Shown: piece after piece, positions 24,504 to 32,702 of the stretch
Layout: each line of letters opens with the position of its first letter
How positions within the stretch are numbered: position 1 is the first letter of the stretch
Assembly (NCBI GenBank): GCA_934561395.1
Contig: CAKTGF010000002.1
Span: 248,001-312,000, forward strand
Origin: an uncultured Eubacterium sp.
GTDB taxonomy: Bacteria; Bacillota; Clostridia; Oscillospirales; Acutalibacteraceae
Length of the DNA stretch: 64,000 nucleotides
Direction: 5' to 3'
Notes under the pieces: generated by a model
Told to the model about the DNA's origin: nothing
Database searches by the model: none
Seen by the model: the letters and a program-made list of their open reading frames with translations, nothing else
Program-made: the position numbers and the translations under genes

Positions 24504-24773
24504 ATGAATAATGATTACAACGGCAATTTTATGAGCAAAGAGGAATTTGAATCTGTAATCGGCAGAGGGTGCGAATTAGGCTTTGAATGGAAAGGTCATG
24601 AATACTGCATTTTTAGGCAAAATGATAATACGTGGTTTTTTGGATTGACAGGCACTGATACAAGCAAGGACATTTCCTTAAAAACTCTTTATGACGTTAT
24701 GAATTATGAAATTGACGGCGAAAGGCTTGTTGATATCTGCACAAAATTCACTGTCATTGAAAGAACATTTTAA
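24504..24773 (+). CDS. Small protein, candidate immunity paralogue
   Basis: 89 residues from ATG 24504, chosen for AGGAG (24491-24495) eight bases upstream; an earlier in-frame ATG at 24471 overlaps the previous gene and has no ribosome site. The core EFESVIGRGCELGFEWKGHE aligns with residues 20-40 of the 96-residue neighbour, and both end in a short aromatic/charged strand. Its function is unknown. It is the last gene of the cluster; no terminator is evident before the hairpin repeats that follow. Confidence 0.55.
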   Translation: MNNDYNGNFMSKEEFESVIGRGCELGFEWKGHEYCIFRQNDNTWFFGLTGTDTSKDISLKTLYDVMNYEIDGERLVDICTKFTVIERTF

Positions 24774-24826
24774 TTTTCATAAAAACTACTTATAATAAGC
24801 TTTTACTGAATTGCCATTCCACTACT

Positions 24827-24860
24827 CAAAATGTGCTGTATAGTAGTGTGACAAATTTTG
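24827..24860. repeat. REP-like hairpin repeat, copy 1
   Basis: A 34-bp unit starting CAAAAT and ending ATTTTG that matches copy 2 at 27 of 34 positions. Its own stem is weaker (AAAAT-TG against CA-ATTTT with one mismatch). It lies directly after the toxin cluster. Confidence 0.55.
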
Positions 24861-24965
24861 AAAATAAAATCAGAGGGAGTCAAATGGGAGTCTCGTCGAA
24901 ACACACTCCGTGATTAAGGCGAAATGCAAGCATTTGCCAACAATCACTTCGTATGTTTCTCCTCT

Positions 24966-24999
24966 CAAAATCTGCCGTACAGCAGTGCGTCAGATTTTG
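24966..24999. repeat. REP-like hairpin repeat, copy 2
   Basis: Stem AAAATCTG (24967-24974) with CAGATTTT (24991-24998), a C-T mismatch, then CGTAC with GTGCG around an AGCA loop. It is followed by a second perfect hairpin GGTGTGC-TAC-GCACACC (25004-25020). The two copies and the spacer between them fill the gap between the toxin cluster and the tRNA gene. Confidence 0.6.
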
Positions 25000-25040
25000 T
25001 TAAGGTGTGCTACGCACACCCCACCCTCTCAACATAATAA

Positions 25041-25074
25041 AAAGCCCAAAGCGGATAAATCCACTTTGGACTTT
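25041..25074 (-). terminator. Intrinsic terminator of tRNA-Arg
   Basis: AAAGCCCAAAGCGGAT (25041-25056) pairs with ATCCACTTTGGACTTT (25059-25074) with three non-canonical or mismatched positions. On the minus strand it begins right after the CCA end. Confidence 0.8.
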
Positions 25075-25075
25075 T

Positions 25076-25152
25076 TGGTACGCTGGAAGGGACTCGAACC
25101 CCCGACCTACTGGTTCGTAGCCAGTCACTCTATCCAGCTGAGCTACCAGCGC
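25076..25152 (-). tRNA. tRNA-Arg (anticodon ACG)
   Basis: A 77-nt minus-strand gene with full cloverleaf: acceptor GCGCTGG pairing CCAGCGT, D arm with GCTC...GAGT, anticodon stem ACTGG/CCAGT around loop CTACGAA (anticodon ACG, read as ICG), T loop TTCGAGT and an encoded CCA end. It is decoded as arginine CGN. Confidence 0.95.
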
Positions 25153-25223
25153 ATACGCATCAGTCATTAACTTTTGCTAAAATAATATACCACATTGCAA
25201 AGTAAAATGCAAGAGTTTTTTTA

Positions 25224-25682
25224 TTATTTTGTTTCTTTTCCCTTTATGAGCTCGTCAAGCAGTTTTGCTGAGCACTCTACCAGCTCGGCACAGGGGCGTT
25301 TTTTGTAATAGGCGCCGCACCTTTTTTCAGGGGTGGGGGAGTCCGCACCGGGTGAGGTAAGACCTAACAGCTCTCTGCAAATGATTGAGCCGTTTTCTTT
25401 TTCAAATGCCTTGCAAAACTCCTGCACGGTTTGGTAAAGCTCCTTCTTTTGGCTAAACGACTTGGGGTCGCTGTAGCCGTAAAGGTAAGACAAAACCATA
25501 ACAGCGCCGCTAACGGAGCCGCACACCTCACGCATTCTGCCGAGGCCGCCGCCAAAGCCGCTTGACAGCCTTGCAACAAGCTCCGGCTCCATTTTTAATT
25601 CATCGCAATAGGCAAGAGCCACTGCCTGGGCGCAATTATATCCGTTTAAAAAGTTTTGCTTTGCTTTTTCGCTTTTAGTCAT
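25224..25682 (-). CDS. C-GCAxxG-C-C family redox protein
   Basis: 152 residues. The pattern that names the family is visible: NCAQAV near residue 17, SSGFGGGLGRMREVCGSVSGA at 40-60 (split), a CRELLG cysteine near 101, then KRCGAYY and CAELVECSA near the end. The family is thought to bind a metal or cluster and often lies next to redox genes. Its ATG overlaps the stop of the upstream zinc-ribbon gene by one base (TGATG), so the two are made together. The function is not established. Confidence 0.85.
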   Translation of the reverse strand: MTKSEKAKQNFLNGYNCAQAVALAYCDELKMEPELVARLSSGFGGGLGRMREVCGSVSGAVMVLSYLYGYSDPKSFSQKKELYQTVQEFCKAFEKENGSIICRELLGLTSPGADSPTPEKRCGAYYKKRPCAELVECSAKLLDELIKGKETK

Positions 25683-26383
25683 CAGTCTGATTCTCCTTCG
25701 GCATTGGGGATACCCGGCTCGGTGGGGGAGGTTTGAATGAATCTTGCCTCAAGTGTAACATTTGAGCTTACCTTAAAGGTGTAGCTTGTGTTTGAAGAAA
25801 CCAAGGTGCCGTTTTTATACCAGCCGTCAAAATCGTAACCTGCAAAGGGATATGCGGTTACGGTTGCGTTTTGCCCCTCGGTGTATGTTCCGCCGCCTGA
25901 GGTTGAGCCACCGTCGCCGGAAACGGAAACGGTGTATTGTGATTTCGGCTTTGTTGTGGTTGTGGTGGTTGATGCGGTTGTAGATTCCGTTGTGCTCTCT
26001 GTTGTTGACTCGGTTGTGCTTTCGGTAGTGGAGGAAGAAGCAGGCAGAGTTGTTGAACTGCTTTCATCAACAGCCGCAGCTACGGTTGTGTCGCTGCTTG
26101 TGCTTTCAGGCTGCTTTCCGCTGCCGCTTTTTGCAAACAGAATTATTCCTACTATTACTATAATAAGTATGAATGCCAACAAAACTATAATGGTAATATT
26201 TTGCTTTTTCTTTCTTGCCTCATAGGCTGCGTCCTTAGCGTCAGTCTTTTCGGGAGTGAGGGCGTTACCATTTGGGGTTTCATCGTTTACGATGGGCTCC
26301 TCCTCATCATAAAGGGGCGAGCCGCAGTTTTCGCAAATATAAAGGTTATCGTTATTATCAAATCCACAGTTTTTACAAATCAT
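25682..26383 (-). CDS. Zinc-ribbon membrane protein with extracellular InlB B-repeat
   Basis: 233 residues. Zinc ribbon CKNC/CENC at 3-20; acidic linker; one membrane helix at about 61-82 (ITIIVLLAFILIIVIVGII); then a Ser/Thr-rich spacer with four STTE repeats (about 115-145). The C-terminal 65-residue domain is the Listeria-Bacteroides/InlB B-repeat type (GYDFDGWYKNGTLVSSN). Zinc ribbon inside and beta domain outside is inferred from the helix and the positive residues before it. The layout matches the three zinc-ribbon proteins at 57-60 kb, but the sequence is different. Coupled to the redox protein downstream. Confidence 0.82.
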   Translation of the reverse strand: MICKNCGFDNNDNLYICENCGSPLYDEEEPIVNDETPNGNALTPEKTDAKDAAYEARKKKQNITIIVLLAFILIIVIVGIILFAKSGSGKQPESTSSDTTVAAAVDESSSTTLPASSSTTESTTESTTESTTESTTASTTTTTTKPKSQYTVSVSGDGGSTSGGGTYTEGQNATVTAYPFAGYDFDGWYKNGTLVSSNTSYTFKVSSNVTLEARFIQTSPTEPGIPNAEGESD

Positions 26384-26585
26384 AATTATATCTCCTTTTT
26401 TAGGATTATATCACATTATATTTTATATAACAACAGAAAAATATTGCGATTTTTTTAATGTTTTGTGATAATTTTGAAAATTCCTATTGACTTTTTGCTC
26501 AATTTATAATAAATTTAGTATGTAATGTTTTCTATATGCGAAAAAATGGGAGAAAACATATTTAATGCGAAAGGGGATTCCCATA

Positions 26586-27560
26586 ATGAAAAACACACTT
26601 AAGAAAGTTTTATGCCTTGTTTTAGTAGCAGTTATTTGCGCATCATTTGCAGGATGCGGCAAACTTATGTATGTTACTAACGGTACCATCAAAGCAATCA
26701 ATGAGGTTAAGTCAGGCGATTGGAATAAGGTTACTGAAGAAGAAGGCGCCGACGAAGACAAAATTGTAATTGATGAATTTAAGGCCGGTACATACGGTGG
26801 AGTTGAATTCAGCTCGATCGAAGATGTAGTTAACTACTATGTAGATGCTTATAATTACACAAAGAGCCTTACTGCTGAATACACAACAGAGGACGGCTCA
26901 ACAGCAACATACTACAAACTCCTTGGCGATGAGGACCTTAAGGTTGAAAACATCCTTGTTGACGGTACAAGCAATTCTACAATCAACAACCTTGTTCCGA
27001 CACTTGTTAACAGCCTTTTCTCACCCAGCACATACGGTCTTGTTCCTTGCTCAAACAGAGATCCTAACCTTGATAACAACAGCGAAAATGTAGCTAACGG
27101 CGAGCTTGATACCAACTACGATTTCAGAACCTCACTCTTAGTTGCAGACGATGTTCTCATGGCTAACGTATCTGAAAAAGATGGCAAGATTGTTATTCAA
27201 ATTCAACCTAAAGCAGCTGAAATGTCACTTCGTGGCGATGACTCACAGGGTCGCTTCTTTGAGGTTCTCGGCGATATCGGCAAGACAGTTGGCGATATTA
27301 AGCAGCTTTCATGGTCAGAGGGTACAACAGAGGAAAACTGTAAGGTATCATACAAGGGCGGTGTAGGCACGGTTGTAATTGACCCTGCAACAAAGGAAGT
27401 TACAGAGGCTGACTATACAATGTGCGTAAAGGTTAACGTATTACATGCTAACGTACTTGTTCTTAAGAATAAGAATGCTTCACTTGACATTACTTATAAG
27501 AACCACTATCCTGCATCTGATGAGTATCTTATGAAATCCAAGAAGATTGCTCGTAAGTAA
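26586..27560 (+). CDS. Lipoprotein with the domain also found in the zinc-ribbon protein at 57995
   Basis: 324 residues from ATG 26586 (AGGGG at 26572-26576). A lipoprotein signal ends in the lipobox FAGC near residue 22, so it should be anchored outside the membrane. The mature part from GDWNKVTEEE to the end (HYPASDEYLMKSKKI) is closely similar over its full length to residues about 105-382 of the protein at 57995-59143: shared runs include TAEYTTEDGSTATYYKLLGD and VVIDPAT. The family was not recognised. The codon choice looks biased to common codons, suggesting good expression. It is a single gene with its own terminator. Confidence 0.8.
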   Translation: MKNTLKKVLCLVLVAVICASFAGCGKLMYVTNGTIKAINEVKSGDWNKVTEEEGADEDKIVIDEFKAGTYGGVEFSSIEDVVNYYVDAYNYTKSLTAEYTTEDGSTATYYKLLGDEDLKVENILVDGTSNSTINNLVPTLVNSLFSPSTYGLVPCSNRDPNLDNNSENVANGELDTNYDFRTSLLVADDVLMANVSEKDGKIVIQIQPKAAEMSLRGDDSQGRFFEVLGDIGKTVGDIKQLSWSEGTTEENCKVSYKGGVGTVVIDPATKEVTEADYTMCVKVNVLHANVLVLKNKNASLDITYKNHYPASDEYLMKSKKIARK

Positions 27561-27591
27561 TTATAACTGCAAAATTAGTACAATGCTGACG

Positions 27592-27621
27592 GAAGCCGTT
27601 TGTTAAAACGGCTTCTTTTTT
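27592..27621 (+). terminator. Intrinsic terminator of the lipoprotein gene
   Basis: GAAGCCGTTT (27592-27601) pairs with AAACGGCTTC (27606-27615), loop GTTA, followed by six T residues. Confidence 0.93.
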
Positions 27622-27719
27622 ATACATTATTAAATAAGTATTCATTGAAAAAGAGTGCGAGCTATGTTAAAATTAAAGTAAATATAGCTAATCTAATTGA
27701 TTTTCAAGGGGAGTGCGTT

Positions 27720-29045
27720 ATGAAAAAGGTGCCGTTTAGAGCAGGGGTTCATCCCCATGACGGTAAAAAGTTTGCTATGGACAGCGAAATAAAATTAATT
27801 CCGCCGTGTGAAATATTAAACTTTCCGCTTTCACAGCATATAGGTGCGCCGGCAAGCGCAACTGTTTCTGTGGGGGACAGAGTTTTGGTAGGTCAAAAAA
27901 TTGCCGATGCAAGTTCGTTTGTTTCAAGCCCGGTTTACAGCTCGGTTTCGGGTACTGTAAAGTCAATTGAAAACCGAAATGTTGTGGGCGGCAAGGTGTC
28001 AAAATGCATAGTTGTGCAAAACGATTTTGAAAATGAAACGGTTGACGGATTTGATACCGAATGTGACTATACACAGCTTACAGCAGAGGAAATTGTTAAA
28101 AAAATTGCCGATGCAGGTATTGTTGGTATGGGTGGTGCAGGCTTTCCCACAGGGGTAAAGCTTTCCCCCAAAAATGTCGACAGCATTGATACTGTTATAA
28201 TTAACGGCGCAGAGTGCGAGCCTTATTTAACTTCAGATTACAGGTTGATGCTTGAAAGGACGGAGTGCATTTTAAATGGTATTTGCGTTGTTTTAAAAAT
28301 ATTAAAAAATGCCAAGGCGGTAATTGCTGTTGAGGACAACAAACCCAAGGCTATTGAACTGTTAAACAGTATGATGGGTTCTTATGGTGATAAAATCAGT
28401 GTTATGACAGTTAAAACCCGTTACCCCCAGGGCGGAGAAAGAAGACTTATAGCATCCGTTACAGGACGAAAAATAAATTCACACCTTCTGCCGGCAGACG
28501 CAGGGGTTGTTGTTTTGAATATTGCCACCACAAATGCCATTTATGATGCGGTTTGCCGCAACAAGCCGTTAATACACAGGGTTGTTACCATAACCGGCGA
28601 CGGTGCGGTAAATCCCGGCAATTATGATGTTTTGCTGGGCACTCCTGCCGAATATTTGGTTGAGCAGGCAGGGGGCTTAAAGGAAAATACCGTTAAAATT
28701 ATTTCAGGCGGCCCAATGATGGGCATGGCAATGCATAGCCTTAGGGTGCCTGTTACAAAAACCTTTTCCTCGGTGCTTGCGTTAACGGATGACAATGTTG
28801 AGCAAATGAAAACAACACCTTGCATAAGGTGCGGAAGATGTGTAGGCGTTTGCCCTGAGAATTTGGTGCCCCAGCTTATGGCGGCAGCTGTTAATGCAAA
28901 TGATTATGAAAGATACGAAACCCTTGGCGGAATGGAATGTATCGAATGTGGCTGCTGCACCTATGTTTGCCCTGCAAAAAGGCCTTTAACACAGTCGTTT
29001 AAGCTTGCCAAGGCAGAGGTTAGGGCAACAAAATCCAAAAAATAA
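27720..29045 (+). CDS. rnfC: Rnf electron transport complex subunit C
   Basis: 441 residues from ATG 27720 (AAGGGGAG upstream). It is the peripheral NADH-side subunit of the ferredoxin:NAD+ oxidoreductase. Features: N-terminal lipoyl-like domain (PCEILNFPLSQHIGAPA), the nucleotide/FMN Rossmann region with GMGGAGFPTGVKL near 135, a SLBB domain, and two 4Fe-4S sites near the C terminus (CIRCGRCVGVCPENLVPQ and CIECGCCTYVCPAKRP). It is the first gene of the order C-D-G-E-A-B typical of Clostridia. Confidence 0.97.
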   Translation: MKKVPFRAGVHPHDGKKFAMDSEIKLIPPCEILNFPLSQHIGAPASATVSVGDRVLVGQKIADASSFVSSPVYSSVSGTVKSIENRNVVGGKVSKCIVVQNDFENETVDGFDTECDYTQLTAEEIVKKIADAGIVGMGGAGFPTGVKLSPKNVDSIDTVIINGAECEPYLTSDYRLMLERTECILNGICVVLKILKNAKAVIAVEDNKPKAIELLNSMMGSYGDKISVMTVKTRYPQGGERRLIASVTGRKINSHLLPADAGVVVLNIATTNAIYDAVCRNKPLIHRVVTITGDGAVNPGNYDVLLGTPAEYLVEQAGGLKENTVKIISGGPMMGMAMHSLRVPVTKTFSSVLALTDDNVEQMKTTPCIRCGRCVGVCPENLVPQLMAAAVNANDYERYETLGGMECIECGCCTYVCPAKRPLTQSFKLAKAEVRATKSKK

Positions 29046-29059
29046 CAGGAGGAGAGAGA

Positions 29060-30007
29060 ATGTATAATATGTCGGTGTCCCCTCATATAAGGGACAAAAA
29101 CAACACAACCAAAATAATGCTTGATGTGTGCATTGCGCTCCTGCCTACCATTATTTTCGGAATATGTTATTTCGGCGTGCACGCACTGGTTGTTGTTTTA
29201 TCAAGCGTGTTAAGCTGTGTTTTGTTTGAACTTATTTATGATTTAATTGCAAAAAAACCAATTACAATAGGCGATTTAAGCGCTGTTGTAACCGGTCTTA
29301 TTATTGCCCTTAATATGCCGCCTGAAATTTCGTGGTGGGTGCCTGTTGTGGGCAGCGCCTTTGCAATTATTGTTGTAAAAATGCTGTTTGGGGGAATAGG
29401 TCAAAACATAATGAACCCGGCTCTTGCGGCAAGGTGCTTTTTGCTTATTTCCTTTACCTCAAAAATGACCGACTTTACCACAATTCACTCTGTTGACGGA
29501 GTGAGCTCGGCAACACCCCTGGCACAGCTTAAGGCAGGGGAGTCGGTTGATTTAATGAATATGTTTTTAGGCCTGCAAAACGGCTGCATAGGCGAGGTTT
29601 CGATTGCCTGCATTTTAATCGGCGGAGCGTATTTGCTTATTAAAAGGGTAATTTCTCCCAGGATTCCGTTTACATATATTGCTTCGGCTTTTATGTTTAT
29701 TTTGCTGCTTAATCTTGCAAAGGGCAACCCTGTTTCGGCAAATTACTTAATCGGCGAAATGCTCACAGGCGGCTTAATGGCAGGTGCCTTTTTTATGGCA
29801 ACCGATTATACCACAAGCCCGATTACCAAGGGCGGTCAATACATTTATGCGGTGCTGATTGGCTTTTTAACAGCCTGCTTCCGTGTGCTTGGTTCAAGCG
29901 CAGAGGGTGTTTCTTATGCAATTATTATAAGCAACCTTGTTGTTCCGCTTATTGAAAAAATAACTGTTCCCAAGCCCTTTGGCATGAAAAAGAAGGAGGA
30001 GGTATAG
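29060..30007 (+). CDS. rnfD: Rnf complex subunit D
   Basis: 315 residues with about nine membrane helices. The likely covalent FMN threonine lies in GVSSATPLAQLK near residue 152. It is the NqrB-like membrane subunit that helps move Na+ or H+. AGGAGGAG lies just before the ATG. It is followed four bases later by rnfG. Confidence 0.96.
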   Translation: MYNMSVSPHIRDKNNTTKIMLDVCIALLPTIIFGICYFGVHALVVVLSSVLSCVLFELIYDLIAKKPITIGDLSAVVTGLIIALNMPPEISWWVPVVGSAFAIIVVKMLFGGIGQNIMNPALAARCFLLISFTSKMTDFTTIHSVDGVSSATPLAQLKAGESVDLMNMFLGLQNGCIGEVSIACILIGGAYLLIKRVISPRIPFTYIASAFMFILLLNLAKGNPVSANYLIGEMLTGGLMAGAFFMATDYTTSPITKGGQYIYAVLIGFLTACFRVLGSSAEGVSYAIIISNLVVPLIEKITVPKPFGMKKKEEV

Positions 30008-30010
30008 CTT

Positions 30011-30619
30011 ATGCTTAAGTCTAAGATTTTTAAAAACTGCCTTGCTCTTTTTTTAATAACCCTTGTGGCAGGCCTTGCACTTGCCTGCGTAAACGAAATT
30101 ACAAAGGAGCCTATTTCTCAGGCTGAAAATCAGGCGAAGATGGACGCTTATAATCAGGTGTTCCAAAATGCCGAGTTTAAAGAAATTGAAAATGTGCAGG
30201 AGCTTATTGACGAATATAACAGCGCTAACCAATCAAATGCCGTTGTTAACGACGCCTTGCAGGCAATGGATGTTAACGGCAATGTAATCGGTTATGTAAT
30301 GACCGCAACCTCGTCAAGCGGCTACGGTGGCGACATTAAAATAGCAATAGGTATTTCAAGCCAGGGAGATAAAATCACAGGCTTTAAGGTTTTATCCCAC
30401 AGCGAAACCGCAGGACTTGGCGCCCGTTGTGCCGAGGATGACTTTCAATCCCAATTCGGCGGTAAAAATGCCGGAGTAATCAGTTATGTTAAAGGCTGTG
30501 CGGTAGCAGGGAATGACGAAATAGACGCTATCAGCGGCGCTACAATAACCACAAACGCAGTAACCGAGGCTGTAAATGCCGCAACAGGCTTTTATCAGTC
30601 GCTTGCAAAGGAGGGATAA
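30011..30619 (+). CDS. rnfG: Rnf complex subunit G
   Basis: 202 residues: one N-terminal helix (10-27), then an extracytoplasmic FMN-binding domain with GLGARCAEDDF and the flavinylation motif SGATITT, whose first Thr carries FMN through a phosphoester bond. ApbE, encoded four genes on, performs this attachment. The ribosome site AGGAGG is inside the end of rnfD. Confidence 0.96.
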   Translation: MLKSKIFKNCLALFLITLVAGLALACVNEITKEPISQAENQAKMDAYNQVFQNAEFKEIENVQELIDEYNSANQSNAVVNDALQAMDVNGNVIGYVMTATSSSGYGGDIKIAIGISSQGDKITGFKVLSHSETAGLGARCAEDDFQSQFGGKNAGVISYVKGCAVAGNDEIDAISGATITTNAVTEAVNAATGFYQSLAKEG

Positions 30620-30621
30620 TT

Positions 30622-31314
30622 TTGAAAACCATTTTAGAACGATTATATAACGGTATTATCAAAGAAAATCCCACATTTGTGTTAATGCTGGGCATGTGCC
30701 CCACCTTGGCGGTTACCACCTCGGCAATTAACGGTATAGGAATGGGCCTTGCTACAACCGTTGTTTTGGTAATGAGCAACGCCATGATTTCTCTTTTAAG
30801 AAAGGTTATTCCAAACGGCGTAAGAATGCCGGCATATATTGTAATTGTTGCATCCTTTGTTACAATTGTTCAGATGCTGCTGCACGCTTATGTAACCTCA
30901 CTTTACGATTCGCTGGGAATATACATTCCTCTTATTGTTGTAAACTGCATTATTTTGGGCAGAGCGGAAAGCTATGCCTCAAAAAACAAGCTTATCCCTT
31001 CAATATTTGACGGCTTGGGCATGGGCCTGGGCTTTACAATCGGTCTTACGGCAATCGGTATTGTCAGGGAGCTTATCGGCTCGGGCACGGTGTTCTCGTT
31101 AAGAGTTATGCCCGAAGCTTATGAGGGCGTTTCTATTTTTGTTCTTGCACCGGGTGCGTTTTTGGTTTTGGCATTTTTATGTGCTCTTCAAAACAAGCTT
31201 GGGGCAAAGGGCGCAAACCGCCATGTAAATGACGGCAATTCCTGCGGAGGCGACTGCTTAAATTGCTCCGTTTCTGATTGCGGCTCAAAGGAGGAGGTAA
31301 AGGATAATGGTTAA
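30622..31314 (+). CDS. rnfE: Rnf complex subunit E
   Basis: 230 residues from a TTG start (AGGAGGG seven to nine bases upstream), with six membrane helices and the family sequence NGIIKENPTFVLMLGMCPTL. The C-terminal tail has an extra Cys-rich stretch (CGGDCLNCSVSDCG) not needed for the membrane core; it could bind a metal or cluster. It overlaps rnfA by eight bases. Confidence 0.95.
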   Translation: MKTILERLYNGIIKENPTFVLMLGMCPTLAVTTSAINGIGMGLATTVVLVMSNAMISLLRKVIPNGVRMPAYIVIVASFVTIVQMLLHAYVTSLYDSLGIYIPLIVVNCIILGRAESYASKNKLIPSIFDGLGMGLGFTIGLTAIGIVRELIGSGTVFSLRVMPEAYEGVSIFVLAPGAFLVLAFLCALQNKLGAKGANRHVNDGNSCGGDCLNCSVSDCGSKEEVKDNG

Positions 31315-31885
31315 GACCTTATTTCTTGTGCTTCTTACAACGGCACTTATCAACAATGTTGTTTTGTCGCAATTTTTGGGAATTTGCCCGTTTTTAGGGG
31401 TTTCAAAAAATGTTAAAACAGCGGCAGGCATGGGCGGAGCGGTTGTATTTGTAATCACAATTGCCAGCGCCGTAACAAACCTTTTATACACATTTGTAAT
31501 TAAAAGGTTTAACCTTGAATATTTAAACACCATTATTTTTATATTGGTTATAGCAGCACTGGTTCAGTTTATTGAGCTGTTTTTGAAAAAATTTGTTCCT
31601 AAGCTGCATCAGTCGTTGGGCGTTTATTTGCCCCTTATTACCACAAACTGTGCGGTTTTGGGCGTTGCTCTTACAAATGTGCAGGACGGCAATAATTTTA
31701 TAATGTCGGTGGTTACAGGCTTTGGCACCGCCTGCGGCTTTGCAATTTCAATAATTATTCTTGCCGGAATTAGGGAAAAAACAGAGTATAACGATATTCC
31801 AAAGGCGTTTAAGGGCACACCCTCGGTGCTCCTTACCGCATGCCTTATGGCAATTGCCTTTTACGGCTTCAGCAGCTTGGCATAG
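31307..31885 (+). CDS. rnfA: Rnf complex subunit A
   Basis: 192 residues, six membrane helices, with the cluster-binding LGICPFLGVSK cysteine near residue 25 and TTNCAVLGVAL near 108, the paired cysteines that hold the membrane-embedded 2Fe-2S centre with RnfE. GGAGG of its ribosome site lies in the end of rnfE. Confidence 0.96.
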   Translation: MVKTLFLVLLTTALINNVVLSQFLGICPFLGVSKNVKTAAGMGGAVVFVITIASAVTNLLYTFVIKRFNLEYLNTIIFILVIAALVQFIELFLKKFVPKLHQSLGVYLPLITTNCAVLGVALTNVQDGNNFIMSVVTGFGTACGFAISIIILAGIREKTEYNDIPKAFKGTPSVLLTACLMAIAFYGFSSLA

Positions 31886-31896
31886 GGGGTATGGCT

Positions 31897-32697
31897 ATGG
31901 ATATGAAAAATGTTATTGTTGCAACTGCCGTGGTTGCAATTGTTGGCCTGGTAATAGCCGTGCTTTTAAGCGTGGCCGAAAAGGTGTTTTATGTTAAAAT
32001 AGATGAGCGTGAGGAGCAGGTTAGGGATTGCCTTGGTGGCAACAACTGCGGTGCCTGCGGCTATGCAGGCTGCGACGCTCTTGCAAAAGCGATAGTCGGC
32101 GGCGAAGCGCCTGTTAATGCCTGCCCACCGGCAGGTCAGCAGGGAGCGGATAAAATTGCGGAAATAATGGGCGTTGAATCTGCTGAGTTGGTTAAACAAA
32201 CGGCCTATGTTGCCTGCGCCGGCACATGCGATAAGCGCAATAAAAACTATAATTACTACGGCAACGAAACTTGTCGTGAAATAAAAATCGGCTTGGGTAT
32301 GGGCTCAATGTCCTGTCGCTTTGGCTGTATCGGCTACGGCGACTGTGCCAATGTTTGCGACAACCGTGCCATAAGAATGGTTAGCGGCAAGGCAGTTGTT
32401 CAGCCTGAACTTTGCGGCGCCTGCGGCAAATGCGTTAAGGCTTGTCCACAGGGGATTATCGAGCTTGTTCCCTCGGCGTCAAAATACAGGGTGCAGTGCA
32501 TTAATCACGACAAGGGCAAGGCGGTTAAGGTTAACTGCGAGGCAGGCTGCATCGGCTGCGGCTTGTGTGCCAAAAATTGCCCAAAGGATGCCATTGTTGT
32601 TGAAAACAATGTTGCCAAAATCGATTATGACAAATGTGTTGGCTGCGGCCTTTGCGCAAAAAAATGCCCCGTTGGCGTTATTGAAAAGGTTAGCTGA
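31897..32697 (+). CDS. rnfB: Rnf complex subunit B, ferredoxin-type
   Basis: 266 residues from ATG 31897; AGGGGG at 31884-31889 is seven bases upstream, while ATG 31891 would be too close. It has an N-terminal helix, the four-Cys cluster domain NCGACGYAGCDALA near 45-60, then ferredoxin sites CGACGKCVKACPQ, CIGCGLCAKNCPK and CVGCGLCAKKCPV toward the end. It is the entry point for electrons from ferredoxin. Confidence 0.96.
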   Translation: MDMKNVIVATAVVAIVGLVIAVLLSVAEKVFYVKIDEREEQVRDCLGGNNCGACGYAGCDALAKAIVGGEAPVNACPPAGQQGADKIAEIMGVESAELVKQTAYVACAGTCDKRNKNYNYYGNETCREIKIGLGMGSMSCRFGCIGYGDCANVCDNRAIRMVSGKAVVQPELCGACGKCVKACPQGIIELVPSASKYRVQCINHDKGKAVKVNCEAGCIGCGLCAKNCPKDAIVVENNVAKIDYDKCVGCGLCAKKCPVGVIEKVS

Positions 32698-32702
32698 GAA
32701 AT

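Noticed and set aside
24910..25170. Open frame running through the tRNA-Arg gene
   Set aside because: It crosses a complete tRNA cloverleaf and REP-like repeats; no coding evidence.
25881..26225. Valine-rich open frame opposite the Ser/Thr-rich spacer of the zinc-ribbon protein
   Set aside because: Low-complexity mirror of repeated Thr/Ser codons.
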